From UMGS1783 sp900555065 (GTDB lineage Bacteria > Bacillota > Clostridia > Oscillospirales > UMGS1783), in assembly GCA_937991645.1 (NCBI GenBank), contig CALKPL010000004.1:1-64000 (forward strand): a stretch of DNA of 64,000 bases. Reading direction: 5' to 3'. Under the pieces are notes generated by a model. That model ran no database searches. It saw only the letters and a list, made by a program, of their open reading frames with translations, and was not told where the DNA came from. The position numbers and the translations under genes were made by a program. Positions within the stretch are counted from its first letter, which is position 1. The number at the start of each line of letters is the position of its first letter. Shown here one piece after another: positions 51,202-59,718 of this stretch.

Positions 51202-52470
51202 ATGAGAATAGAGACACAGTGCCTGCATGAGGGCTACCATCCGGGAAACGGCGAGCCCCGCGTACTGCCGATTTACCAGAGTACGACATACCGGTACGAC
51301 TCAACTGAATTTGTGGGGAAACTTTTTGACATGAAGGCCGAAGGGCACATGTACTCTCGCATATCCAATCCCACCGTTGCCTGCGTCGAAGATAAAATTG
51401 CGGCGCTGGAGGGGGGCGTTGGCGCGCTCTTGACCACTTCCGGACAGATGGCAAACCTGATCAGCCTGCTGAATATACTCGGCTGCGGCGATCATTTTAT
51501 CAGTTCTGCAGCGATTTACGGCGGAACGGTCAACCTGTTCGCCGTGACGATGAAGAATATGGGCATCGAATGCACTTTTATTGACAACGACGCGACGGAG
51601 GACGAGATCCGCGCTGCGTTCCGGCCCAACACCAAGGCGATATTCGGCGAAATGATTGCGAATCCGAAGCTCTGTGTGCTGGACCTTGAAAAATATGCGA
51701 AGGTCGCGCATGAGATGGGCGTTCCGCTGATTGTCGACAACACCTTCGCTACGCCCGTTCTCTGCCGGCCCTTTGAGTGGGGCGCGGATATTGTGACGCA
51801 TTCCACAAGCAAGTACATGGACGGTCATGCCTGCGTAGTGGGCGGCGCGATTGTGGACGGCGGCAGTTTTGACTGGGCGAAAAACGGCCGTTATCCCGGT
51901 TTGACAGAGCCGGACGAGTCCTACCACGGCCTTGTCTATGTCAAAGATTTCCCCGCAAATCCATATATAACAAAGGCCAGAATCCAGCTGACCCGCGACT
52001 TTGGGTTCTGTCCGCCGGCGCAGGCTGCATGGCTTACCAATCTCGGCCTGGAAACGCTTGCGCTGCGGGTGGAACGCCACAGCGAGAACGCATTGGCCGT
52101 GGCCCGCTATCTCGCGGGACAGGAGAAAGTGGAGTTTGTAAACTACCCCTTCCTGGAGGGCGACAAGTATTACGATCTTGCGCATAAGTACCTCAAAGGC
52201 GGCGCGTCCGGCGTCGTATCCTTCTCGGTAAAAGGATCTCGAGAAAAGGCGGCCAGGTTTATTGACAGCCTCAAACTCGCCTCACTGGAAGTGCACGTTG
52301 CGGAAGTGCGTACCGCGGTGCTGCACCCTGCCAGTTCCACGCACCGGCAGCTTACGGACGCGCAGCTCGCCGCCGCCGGCATTACGCCGGGTCTGATTCG
52401 GTTCTCCTGCGGTATTGAAAATATTGAAGATATTCTGGCGGATATCGAACAGGCGCTGGCCCAGGTGTAA
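51202..52470 (+). CDS. metY: O-acetylhomoserine sulfhydrylase-type PLP enzyme
   Basis: A 422-residue enzyme of the Cys/Met metabolism PLP family. It should make homocysteine from O-acetylhomoserine and sulfide. The PLP lysine is Lys204 in THSTSKYMDGHACVVGG; VDNTFATPVLCRPFEWGAD at about 178-196 and SRISNPTVACVEDKIAALEGG at about 52-72 are family motifs. The length and the STSKYMDGH variant fit MetY rather than cystathionine synthase or lyase. GAGGTGG precedes the ATG at 51202. It is a single gene. A related specificity such as methionine gamma-lyase cannot be fully excluded. Confidence 0.88.
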   Translation: MRIETQCLHEGYHPGNGEPRVLPIYQSTTYRYDSTEFVGKLFDMKAEGHMYSRISNPTVACVEDKIAALEGGVGALLTTSGQMANLISLLNILGCGDHFISSAAIYGGTVNLFAVTMKNMGIECTFIDNDATEDEIRAAFRPNTKAIFGEMIANPKLCVLDLEKYAKVAHEMGVPLIVDNTFATPVLCRPFEWGADIVTHSTSKYMDGHACVVGGAIVDGGSFDWAKNGRYPGLTEPDESYHGLVYVKDFPANPYITKARIQLTRDFGFCPPAQAAWLTNLGLETLALRVERHSENALAVARYLAGQEKVEFVNYPFLEGDKYYDLAHKYLKGGASGVVSFSVKGSREKAARFIDSLKLASLEVHVAEVRTAVLHPASSTHRQLTDAQLAAAGITPGLIRFSCGIENIEDILADIEQALAQV

Positions 52471-52490
52471 CCATAAAAGGCGCACAAAAT

Positions 52491-52530
52491 AAAAGGGCCG
52501 GGAAACACTCTGTGTTTCCCGGCCCTTTTT
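52491..52530. terminator. Bidirectional terminator between metY and galE
   Basis: AAAAGGGCCGGGAAACAC pairs with GTGTTTCCCGGCCCTTTT around a three-base loop, with a T-run on each strand. It can end the metY-type gene and the nahK-galE operon. The 230 bases from here to galE hold no gene I can support. Confidence 0.93.
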
Positions 52531-52761
52531 CGCTGGATTGCAAGATCACAGCCTCTGCCGGATAGGGTATCGCATAAAAGCGCTTTGACGCGTGTACCGG
52601 TAGGAGAAAACAGGGGGGTACATGCCCAAATATCCGTGAGAACGGCAATCGTTTGTATGCGGGCGGCGGCATGCAAAGAATCCAGTGCGCCTGAGGCGTA
52701 TGCCGGCAACGGTCTTTCCAGCGCGTACAATGCAGGTACCGGCTTCGCCCGTGGCATGGAC

Positions 52762-53775
52762 TCAAAAGCGGTATCCGTCCGGATTGCGCGACTGCCAGCG
52801 CCATGCGTCGCGGCACATGCTGGCAAGGTCCTTTTCCGCGGTCCAGTGAAGTTCGCGGCGCGCCCTGGACGGGTCGGCATAGCAGACGGCGATATCGCCG
52901 GGCCTGCGCGCGGCGATGCGGAAGGGTACGGGAACGCCGGTCGCCCGCTCAAAAGCAGACACAAGTTCCAGTACGCTGACACCGCTGCCTGTACCGAGGT
53001 TGAACGGGTGCGCGCCGGTATGTGCGCAGGCGAAGTCTGCGGCGCGCACATGGCCTTTCGCCAGGTCGACGACATGAATATAGTCGCGCACGCCGGTGCC
53101 GTCCGGGGTCGGGTAGTCGTTTCCGAAAACGCAAAGCTCTTCCCGCCGTCCAACCGCTGTCTGGCATATAAAGGGCATTAGATTGTTGGGAGTGCCGACA
53201 GGATCTTCTCCAATCAGCCCGCTTTCATGCGCCCCGACGGGATTAAAATAACGAAGGAGCACGCCGCAGAACTCGGAGTCGGCCGCGGCGACGTCGGCAA
53301 TCATTCGTTCGCACATGAATTTTGTCCAGCCGTAGGGATTGGCGCAGCCGAGCGCCGCATTCTCCGTCAGCGGCATGGCGTTGTCCGCACGGTAAACAGT
53401 GGCGGAAGAGGAGAACACAAGGCGCTTGACGCCGTGCGCGGCCATGGTCTTGAGCAGCGTTACCGTAGCGCCGACGTTGTTTTCATAATATTTCAGCGGC
53501 AGCCGGGTACTTTCGCCAACCGCTTTGCTGCCGGCGAAGTGGATGACGGCATCTACTGGATAGGATGCAAACACCCTGTCCAGCGCGTCGCGGTTACGAA
53601 CGTTCAGCCTGAAACAAGGGAAGTCCGCGCCGCTTAAGCGGCGTACGCGTTCGAGCGCGCGGGGCGAGCTGTTGGAAAAATCGTCAATGACGACGATGTC
53701 GTGGCCGGCGGCGAGCAGTTCCACGCAGGTGTGCGTGCCGATATAACCCGCGCCGCCCGTAATCAGTATGCGCAT
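52762..53775 (-). CDS. galE: UDP-glucose 4-epimerase
   Basis: A 337-residue extended SDR that interconverts UDP-Glc and UDP-Gal, and often UDP-GlcNAc and UDP-GalNAc. The NAD loop GGAGYIGTH is at residues 7-15. The catalytic Ser is in FSSSATVY at 121-128, and Tyr148 and Lys152 are in NPYGWTK. LRYFNPVGAHESG and YIHVVDLAKGH are further GalE signatures. It is the last gene of the nahK operon, and its partners suggest use in returning UDP-hexosamine or UDP-galactose from sugar breakdown. Confidence 0.95.
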   Translation of the reverse strand: MRILITGGAGYIGTHTCVELLAAGHDIVVIDDFSNSSPRALERVRRLSGADFPCFRLNVRNRDALDRVFASYPVDAVIHFAGSKAVGESTRLPLKYYENNVGATVTLLKTMAAHGVKRLVFSSSATVYRADNAMPLTENAALGCANPYGWTKFMCERMIADVAAADSEFCGVLLRYFNPVGAHESGLIGEDPVGTPNNLMPFICQTAVGRREELCVFGNDYPTPDGTGVRDYIHVVDLAKGHVRAADFACAHTGAHPFNLGTGSGVSVLELVSAFERATGVPVPFRIAARRPGDIAVCYADPSRARRELHWTAEKDLASMCRDAWRWQSRNPDGYRF

Positions 53776-53792
53776 ACGATCCCTCCTGCATT

Positions 53793-54722
53793 TTAATCAT
53801 AACTCTTCCACAGCGGCGTGGGGTACAGGCCCTCGTCGGTCATACGGTTCAGCGCCGCCTGTACCAGGGGCCGGTCTTCCCGGTAGGTCATGCCGTACCA
53901 CGTATCGCGGCTTGTATAGACGGTCACATGCGCCCGCCCGGCATGGATTGCCCGGCGCACCGTTTCCGGCAGATACAGTTCCGCCCTGTCCGCAGTTGCA
54001 GGCGTGAGTGCGGCGAAAAACGGCGGGATGTCGTCGGCAATCATATCAAACACAGCGGGCGTAAATCCCCACAGATTCATGGAGACGACGCTGCGCGCGG
54101 GAATGGCCGTAAATGTAGCGCCGCTGTCCTCGCTGTACGCCGGTCCGGCGTCGGTCATGCGGATATGCGTGCGCTCGGTGATGTCCGCGAGCAGGCCGCC
54201 GCGGACGCTGCATACGCCGCGGGAAACCGCGCCGCTTTCACTGAGGGTATTTGCGATATCATAGCCGACCATGGCAAAGTCCGCGCCGCCGCCGTCACAG
54301 GCGCGCAGATGTTCATACATCGCGGCAAAAGCCTCGGGCCCGTAGTAATCGTCGGCGTTTATCGTGGCAAACGGCGCGTCGACCGCGCTGCGGCAGCAGT
54401 AGACGGCATGCGCAGTCCCCCATGGTTTGCTGCGGCCTGCCGGCGGGCACAGCCCTGCAGGCAGGTCGTCCATACGCTGCAGGGCAATGGAAAGATCCAT
54501 ACCGCACCCCTTCCGCTTCCCAAGCAGCGATTGAAAATCCGCTTCCATATGCGGCGCGATCAGGAACACCGCGCGCTTAAACCCTGCGCGCCGGGCGTCA
54601 AACAGGGAGTAGTCGGTCAGGATCTCGCCGGCGCGGCCGATTCTGTCTATTTGTTTCGCGCCGCCGTAACGGCTGCCCATGCCCGCCGCCATAACGACCA
54701 GGATCGGTTCGCTTTGGTTCAT
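53793..54722 (-). CDS. Sugar-nucleotide nucleotidyltransferase family protein
   Basis: A 309-residue NTP-transferase fold protein. The signature MAAGMGSRYGGAKQ at residues 11-24 is the nucleotide-binding loop with its catalytic Arg and Lys. KPWGTAHAVYCCRSAVDAPF at about 99-118 and INADDYYG at about 120-127 hold the metal Asp. It lacks the length and tail of GlmU or GalU. In bifidobacteria the lacto-N-biose pathway has a kinase, a UDP-sugar transferase and a GalE in one operon; here the order kinase, nucleotidyltransferase, galE matches. So it probably charges N-acetylhexosamine 1-phosphate or galactose 1-phosphate. Its start overlaps the kinase stop by four bases (ATGA). Confidence 0.83.
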   Translation of the reverse strand: MNQSEPILVVMAAGMGSRYGGAKQIDRIGRAGEILTDYSLFDARRAGFKRAVFLIAPHMEADFQSLLGKRKGCGMDLSIALQRMDDLPAGLCPPAGRSKPWGTAHAVYCCRSAVDAPFATINADDYYGPEAFAAMYEHLRACDGGGADFAMVGYDIANTLSESGAVSRGVCSVRGGLLADITERTHIRMTDAGPAYSEDSGATFTAIPARSVVSMNLWGFTPAVFDMIADDIPPFFAALTPATADRAELYLPETVRRAIHAGRAHVTVYTSRDTWYGMTYREDRPLVQAALNRMTDEGLYPTPLWKSYD

Positions 54723-55828
54723 TTTTCCGTCACCTCCCGGATAATGCGGCGCATTTCATCCCAATGCGCTTCCATGTCCGCCGTGAGCGCGAGCTGTGTG
54801 CGCGCGCGGTCCAGGTTCTGCCGCGGCCGGCTTGTTTTAAAGTAGACGTCGCCGTTCAAATAATCGGCAAGAAAGCGCATGCCGTTTTCAAACGTCATCA
54901 TTTTCGCGCCAAGCGGTAGCGCGTCTGTTTCCGCGGGCGTAAGGCCGCTTGTGCCGCCGAGGGTAAACCCTTCGGCATACTGCCGGTAGCGCGTAAGGTC
55001 AATGCCGCAGCGGTGCAGATCCAACGAGTCCTCCGCTATGGTATTCGCACCGAAACGTATGGCGTCCCCAAAATCATAGGCGGTGAGCCCCGGCATGACC
55101 GTGTCCAGATCGATCACGCAGACGCCCTCTCCGGTATCGGCGTCGATGAGCACGTTGTTGAACTTGGTGTCGTTGTGCGTGACGCGCACCGGAAGTTCGC
55201 CCGCTTTGCGCATTTGTTCCAGCAGCGGCGTTTCGTCCCGCCGCGCCATGATGAATTCGAGTTCGGCCTGCACTTCGCATACCCGGCCGCAGGCGTCTCT
55301 ACGTACGGCGTCCTCCAGCTGGCCAAGGCGAGCGGCGGTGTCGTGAAACCCGGGCAGGGTCTCGTGCAGGGTGCGCGCAGGGAAGTCGGAGAGCAGGCGG
55401 GAGAATTTGCCGAAGGTGCGCGCCGCACTGTAAAACATGCCGGGGCTTTCCGGCATGTCATAGCTGACCGTGTTCTCCACATAGACGTACATGCGCCAGC
55501 AGTCTTTGCGGCTATCGCTATAATAGGCGCGGCCGTCCGGCGTATATACGAGGCTGAGCGCGCCGCGCGGATCCGCATTTTCCTGCCTGAGCTTCATTTG
55601 CAGATGCGCCGTCACCGCCGCGATATTTTCCATCAGCGCCGCCACGTCGGAGAACACGCGCCGGTTGATGCGCTGGAGTATAAACGAGCGCGGGGTCGGA
55701 CCGGTACTGGTGACGAGAAACGTATCGTTAATATGCCCGTGTCCATGAGGGCGCACGCGGAGTGTTTCATTGCCGGGCAGCCATCGGCACGCCGCCGCAT
55801 ACGCTCTTGCATCGAGGGTTTCATCCAT
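54719..55828 (-). CDS. N-acetylhexosamine 1-kinase-like phosphotransferase
   Basis: A 369-residue kinase of the APH/choline-kinase fold. The N-terminal GHGHINDTFLVT at about 29-40 is the nucleotide-binding strand, and THNDTKFNNVLIDADTG at about 217-233 holds the catalytic Asp (Brenner motif HNDxxxxN), followed by VCVIDLDTVMPG with the metal Asp at about 240. These match NahK (LnpB), which phosphorylates GlcNAc or GalNAc at C1. The operon with a nucleotidyltransferase and galE supports it. No GH112 phosphorylase (lnpA) is in the window, so free N-acetylhexosamine must come from elsewhere. A divergent AraC regulator lies just upstream. Confidence 0.85.
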   Translation of the reverse strand: MDETLDARAYAAACRWLPGNETLRVRPHGHGHINDTFLVTSTGPTPRSFILQRINRRVFSDVAALMENIAAVTAHLQMKLRQENADPRGALSLVYTPDGRAYYSDSRKDCWRMYVYVENTVSYDMPESPGMFYSAARTFGKFSRLLSDFPARTLHETLPGFHDTAARLGQLEDAVRRDACGRVCEVQAELEFIMARRDETPLLEQMRKAGELPVRVTHNDTKFNNVLIDADTGEGVCVIDLDTVMPGLTAYDFGDAIRFGANTIAEDSLDLHRCGIDLTRYRQYAEGFTLGGTSGLTPAETDALPLGAKMMTFENGMRFLADYLNGDVYFKTSRPRQNLDRARTQLALTADMEAHWDEMRRIIREVTEK

Positions 55829-55877
55829 AGCGTTATCCCTGCTTTCATAGTCTTTTTTGGTAAATTATAAAATACTA

Positions 55878-55906
55878 TTGAAATACATATATCTGTATTT
55901 TATAAT
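55878..55906 (+). promoter_or_regulatory. Promoter of the AraC-family gene, with operator-like inverted repeat
   Basis: TTGAAA at 55878-55883 and a perfect TATAAT at 55901-55906 with a 17-base spacer. The spacer plus the last bases of the -35 box is the inverted repeat AAATAC-N8-GTATTT (55881-55900), a likely regulator site. On the - strand a TATAAT at 55864-55869 with no good -35 box suggests an activator-dependent promoter for the nahK operon. Confidence 0.75.
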
Positions 55907-55967
55907 AATAAACGTTGTATGTCTTTTTATGAACAGACACAGTTTTTGCAGAAAAGGTTGTGAGGGC

Positions 55968-56849
55968 ATGTTCCGGAAAACGCAGCTTGGCGAAGTCGTC
56001 ACAGTGGACGCGGTGATCTCCATACACTATTTCGACTATAGCCGCAATTTTTCTTTCCCCGGCGAAGCGCATGATTTTTGGGAGATGGTTTTTATCGACA
56101 GCGGCGAGGTTGTAGCGACCGCGGATGGGACAGATCTGCTTCTGCGCCGCGGCGAGGTTCTATTTCACAGGCCGGGAGAGTACCATGCCATACGGGCAAA
56201 CGGCGATTTTGCCGGAGTCGTTGTGATCACCTTTGACACGCGCAGCGACGCGGCCTCGCATTTGGCCGGGCAGCGTGCAACGCTGGACGATGTGCAGAAG
56301 GCGTACATTTCTCAGGTGCTGAAAACGGCGGCCCAGACCTTTGCCGGCCCGCTTGATATCGTGGATCAGACCGCGCTTGTGAAGCTGACGGACGCGCCTT
56401 TCGGCGCGGAACAGGTGATTAAAAATCAGTTGGAACTGCTGCTTATCAGCATCATCCGGCCGCTGGTGTCGGACAGAGCGGCAGCCGGCGACGGCGTCAG
56501 CGGCCGCGCCAGTGAAGAAGTGATCGTATCCCGGATAAAAAAGATTCTGGAAGAAAATATATACGGCAATATTACGCTTGACGAAATTTGCAGCCATATA
56601 AATTTTTCAAAATCCTATATCAAATCGACATTTAAAAAAGCGACCGGTTGCGGAATACACCAGATGTATGTACAGATGAAGATATCCCTGTCCAAACGTC
56701 TGCTTAGCGAGGAGATCTATTCGGTTTCGGAAATCAGTGAAAAACTGGGATTCAGCTCCATTCATCATTTTTCCAGAGCGTTTAAACAGGCGGTCGGCAT
56801 GCCGCCGACCGCCTATGTCAAATCTGTGCGCCGCCGCGCGCTCCTGTGA
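55968..56849 (+). CDS. AraC-family regulator, divergent from the nahK operon
   Basis: A 293-residue protein with an N-terminal cupin (residues 20-100: FWEMVFIDSGEVVATADGTDL, then LLRRGEVLFHRPGEYHA) and two C-terminal helix-turn-helix motifs (ITLDEICSHINFSKSYIKSTF at about 205-225 and VSEISEKLGFSSIHHFSRAF at about 255-274). The ATG at 55968 follows AAAAGGTTG and matches where the family begins; the long reading upstream from 55857 runs through the promoter. It probably activates nahK-galE and itself in response to a hexosamine. Its stop lies inside the end of the opposing epimerase gene (32-base overlap). Confidence 0.88.
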   Translation: MFRKTQLGEVVTVDAVISIHYFDYSRNFSFPGEAHDFWEMVFIDSGEVVATADGTDLLLRRGEVLFHRPGEYHAIRANGDFAGVVVITFDTRSDAASHLAGQRATLDDVQKAYISQVLKTAAQTFAGPLDIVDQTALVKLTDAPFGAEQVIKNQLELLLISIIRPLVSDRAAAGDGVSGRASEEVIVSRIKKILEENIYGNITLDEICSHINFSKSYIKSTFKKATGCGIHQMYVQMKISLSKRLLSEEIYSVSEISEKLGFSSIHHFSRAFKQAVGMPPTAYVKSVRRRALL

Positions 56850-57873
56850 GCCGTCGCGCGCTTATGGAAGTGGAAAGCGAAACGCCTGCGCCGGCGGGGA
56901 CGTCAATCATTCCAAGCCCGGTCTCGCCGCGCTGCGCATAGCAGGGCGCGTTTGAGAGCCAGGTCTGCGGTTCAAGCCCGACAAAGCCGTGTCGCGCGTC
57001 ATCGTTCCAGATAATCCAGTGCCGGTAGAGGCCGCCGGCCCGGTAGCGAACCTCATAGCCGCTAAACGCGTCGATCAGCAGCGCTTCGTTGGGCCTTGCC
57101 GGGTCTCGTCTGTACAGCCGGTCGATTGGTCCTGCCAGCGGGGGATAGCCCTCCGCGGCGAGCTTGCGCTCAAAATCGTCGAGCGGATCGTCTATGCGCA
57201 GCGGATAACCCGTTTCCGGATCAAGCCGGCAGCGGCTTTGCAGGGGAAGGCGTAGCAGGACGTTTTCCGCGCGGCTGTATGGGGCGAACGGGACGCGGAA
57301 CGCGGTGTGGAACGACAGGCCGAAGGGCAGGGCGTAAGATTCATTGTTGAAAACAGTGAAAACCTGCGAAAGCCCATGAGGGGAAAGTGTATACTGAATG
57401 CGGAAATCGACGTTTTCTCCGAAACTGGCCGCAATATCGGGCTGGGTTTTACCACTGCACAGAAGGCGCACCACAGCGCGTCCGCCGCGGCCCTCCGCCA
57501 GTTCCACCCTCCAGGGCAGGCAGTGCAGCAACCCGTGCAGACATGCGCCGTCGTCCGTATTCGGCGGGAAAGAGAAGGTTTTGCCCTTGTAAACAAACGA
57601 GCCGTCCTGAATCCGGTTCGGCGGACAGAGGATGGGGATTCCATAGGAATACGGTTCGCGAAGCAGCGCCGCCTCGTCGGGCGGGGTGTGCAAAATCCGC
57701 AGCGGGCCGTAGGATAGCGAAATCAGGTTCGCGCCATGATCCGGAAGCAATGCGGCGAGGTAGCCGCCGGCGGACAGGAGTATGGCCCGCATTCCGCGGA
57801 ATTCAGACCTTTCGGCAGCCGCCGCGCCGGCGCTGGAGAAACCGGAAGCGGAGGACTGAAAGCGGCGGTCCAT
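56818..57873 (-). CDS. Aldose 1-epimerase family protein
   Basis: A 351-residue protein whose region from about residue 28 onward matches the galactose mutarotase beta-sandwich: ILLSAGGYLAALLPDHGANLI, CPPNRIQDGSFVYKGK at about 85-100, GACLHGLLH with the catalytic His at about 113-121, and HWIIWNDDARHGFVGLEPQTW near 300. It should interconvert alpha and beta anomers of an aldose. I use the ATG at 57873, four bases after the DeoC-like gene's stop, because coupling is likely. The ATG at 57792 would give a more typical length and cannot be ruled out. The gene overlaps the opposing AraC gene at its end. Confidence 0.85.
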   Translation of the reverse strand: MDRRFQSSASGFSSAGAAAAERSEFRGMRAILLSAGGYLAALLPDHGANLISLSYGPLRILHTPPDEAALLREPYSYGIPILCPPNRIQDGSFVYKGKTFSFPPNTDDGACLHGLLHCLPWRVELAEGRGGRAVVRLLCSGKTQPDIAASFGENVDFRIQYTLSPHGLSQVFTVFNNESYALPFGLSFHTAFRVPFAPYSRAENVLLRLPLQSRCRLDPETGYPLRIDDPLDDFERKLAAEGYPPLAGPIDRLYRRDPARPNEALLIDAFSGYEVRYRAGGLYRHWIIWNDDARHGFVGLEPQTWLSNAPCYAQRGETGLGMIDVPAGAGVSLSTSISARRLTGARGGAQI

Positions 57874-57877
57874 ACGC

Positions 57878-58564
57878 TTATTGCTTAAAAAAGTCCGGGT
57901 TGTCGCGCAGCCGCTGCGGCACGTTGTCGGTGCCGAAACGCGTAACGCCCTGTTCCACAGCGAGAACCATATGCGCAAGATCGGGGCAGCCCGACCATTT
58001 GAGCTGCACGATGCCTTTTTCCACTTCGCTGCGGAAACGTTTCACAATAAAATCATGCATGACATGATACTTGATAAAATCGCCGCCGCCTTCGATGATA
58101 TATTCGCCCAGCCGCGCCATTTCGTCTTCAGTGGGAATGAGCGCGTTGTTCTGGTCGTACGGGAAATAGACGATAAATTTGGTTACGATATCGGGCTTTG
58201 TATCTTTGGCGGCCTTGACTACGTCCGCTATTTCATTTTTGACATAATCGTATTCTCCATTGCGCAGCCGCGAGAAGTTGACGACTGTGTCCACCTCGGT
58301 AGCGCCGTTGCGAATCGCGTCCACCGCTTCAAATATTTTGGACTTAGTAGTGGATGCGCCCTGCGGAAAGCCGACAACGGCGCCGATATCGGCCCTGCCG
58401 GCGAGCAGTTCTGCCGCGCGCTCCACTTTATCACCGTTTACTACAAGGGACCGAAATCCGTAATCGAGCACTTCCTGCGCGTATTGGCGTACCATGTAAT
58501 CAGGGCAGCAGTGCCCCAGCAGAGAATGGTCCTGCAGGCTGCAGATATATTCTTTTGTAATCAT
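57878..58564 (-). CDS. DeoC-like class I aldolase
   Basis: A 228-residue (beta/alpha)8 aldolase of the DeoC/FbaB-type family. GAVVGFPQGASTTKSKIFE at about 60-78 and GATEVDTVVNFSRLRNGEYD at about 86-105 are clear DeoC motifs. The Schiff-base region differs: the usual KTSTGF reads KYHVMH at about 162-167, and the usual KxSGGI reads KWSGCP at about 188-193. Lysines are kept in both places, so an imine mechanism is possible but the substrate may not be deoxyribose 5-phosphate. AAAGGAGG precedes the ATG at 58564; a TATAAT is at 58609-58614 on this strand. The aldose-epimerase gene follows after four bases. Confidence 0.82.
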   Translation of the reverse strand: MITKEYICSLQDHSLLGHCCPDYMVRQYAQEVLDYGFRSLVVNGDKVERAAELLAGRADIGAVVGFPQGASTTKSKIFEAVDAIRNGATEVDTVVNFSRLRNGEYDYVKNEIADVVKAAKDTKPDIVTKFIVYFPYDQNNALIPTEDEMARLGEYIIEGGGDFIKYHVMHDFIVKRFRSEVEKGIVQLKWSGCPDLAHMVLAVEQGVTRFGTDNVPQRLRDNPDFFKQ

Positions 58565-58783
58565 TTTACTACCTCCTTTTTTTCGACAAAATTGTGATTC
58601 TATCATATATTATATCACGCTTGGCATGAGTTGCTTTGATTTATCAGACGCAGAATTTGCATAAAAATATGTTTATGCTACTTGCACGGCTTGCGCAGTG
58701 ACTGCGATCCATGTTTCATGCAAAGAATGGCAGTATAACTTTTTTTGCGTTTACAAATACTAATGCCGAAAGGATGTGTAAAC

Positions 58784-58900
58784 ATGGAATCTAATTTCAA
58801 TCAGAAAAATCAGCAGCAGAACAAAAACAGCCAGAAGAGCAAAAATCAGCAGCAGAAAAAGAACAACAAGAAGTCTTTTAATTCGCAGGAACAGAACTGA
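58784..58900 (+). CDS. 38-residue Gln/Asn/Lys-rich microprotein
   Basis: A short gene with its own ribosome site (AAAGGATG seven bases before the ATG) and a terminator downstream. The product starts MESNFNQKNQQQNKNSQKSK and is almost only Q, N, K and S, with no hydrophobic residues to speak of. It should be soluble, basic and disordered. Tiny proteins of this composition occur among minor spore and stress proteins of Firmicutes, but I cannot assign it to a family. Its frame is kept open while synonymous use looks normal, and the upstream gap of 177 bases gives room for a promoter. Confidence 0.65.
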   Translation: MESNFNQKNQQQNKNSQKSKNQQQKKNNKKSFNSQEQN

Positions 58901-58972
58901 ATACGTGCCGCGGTGGGAAGCGTATGCCTGCCGCTGCGGCGCGGGAAGGCGAAAGCTTTCCTGGGATCATAC

Positions 58973-59006
58973 AAAAGGGAAGCATGGAAACCATGCTTCC
59001 CTTTTT
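58973..59006. terminator. Bidirectional terminator
   Basis: AAAAGGGAAGCATGG pairs with CCATGCTTCCCTTTT around AAA, with a further T after it. It can end the microprotein gene and the opposing SdpI-family gene. Confidence 0.92.
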
Positions 59007-59396
59007 CTAAACGGATGGGTTTTGGCGCGGCACGCCGTACTCGTCAAAATTCCGCTTGAGCGCCGCTTCCACGGGTATGATCGACAAAAGCAGCGGGAAC
59101 ATTTGCAAAAATGTTAGAATCGCCGCTGCGAGCATAAGCGTGTCTTCCTCGCGGCTGAGGAAGGGCAGCAGAACCAGAACCGACGCTGCTGCAGTAATAC
59201 ATCCCAGCTTGCGCCAGAGCCTTGCGCAGTACTGGTGCGCAAACTCCCAAGTGGCCCAATTTTGCATGGACCGGCGGGTTCGGTAACCATATATCCCGTT
59301 TATGGTTTTTGGAGGATGCTTTTTCCACACATAGCCGAATAAGACCATTGTGCCGGGAATCAGCAGGACAATCAGAGCGGATAGAAGCAGGATCAT
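59007..59396 (-). CDS. SdpI-family membrane protein
   Basis: A 129-residue protein with about four membrane segments. The segment PKTINGIYGYRTRRSMQNWATWEFAHQYC, about residues 29-57, is the signature of the SdpI family (GYRT, SM.N, TW, A..Y). In Bacillus, SdpI gives immunity to the SdpC toxin and signals to the SdpR repressor. No sdpC- or sdpR-like gene lies here, so this is an orphan member of unknown purpose. Its start has a weak ribosome site. The gene stands alone on the - strand. Confidence 0.83.
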   Translation of the reverse strand: MILLLSALIVLLIPGTMVLFGYVWKKHPPKTINGIYGYRTRRSMQNWATWEFAHQYCARLWRKLGCITAAASVLVLLPFLSREEDTLMLAAAILTFLQMFPLLLSIIPVEAALKRNFDEYGVPRQNPSV

Positions 59397-59718
59397 TTTC
59401 GTTCACTCCATCTGTGAATGCTACGATTATTATAACGGTTTCCTTTGAAAAGTCAACAGCCGACATGTCATCGGTCGAATAAGTCCGCTTAAATGCGCAA
59501 ACACAAAATTTATAATAGATATGGACTGTAACAAAGTATATATTTGTTCCCAAAAGAGTTCATTTCTTATATTTTTAGGTGTATTTATCTGTAGTGAATT
59601 TTGGCTTTTGTTCATATGCTAATCATGAACTGGTAAATAAAATGTTTTTTTGCGCGCGAGAAAAACGTTTCATATCGCCAGTTGTTTTCAATACATCATG
59701 CAAGGGGGAAGAAAAACC
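59397..59718. other. 322-bp gene-free stretch between divergent genes
   Basis: AT-rich spacer with no gene. It must hold promoters for the SdpI-family gene and for the repeat surface protein, but no pair of boxes is close enough to consensus to name. Confidence 0.5.
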
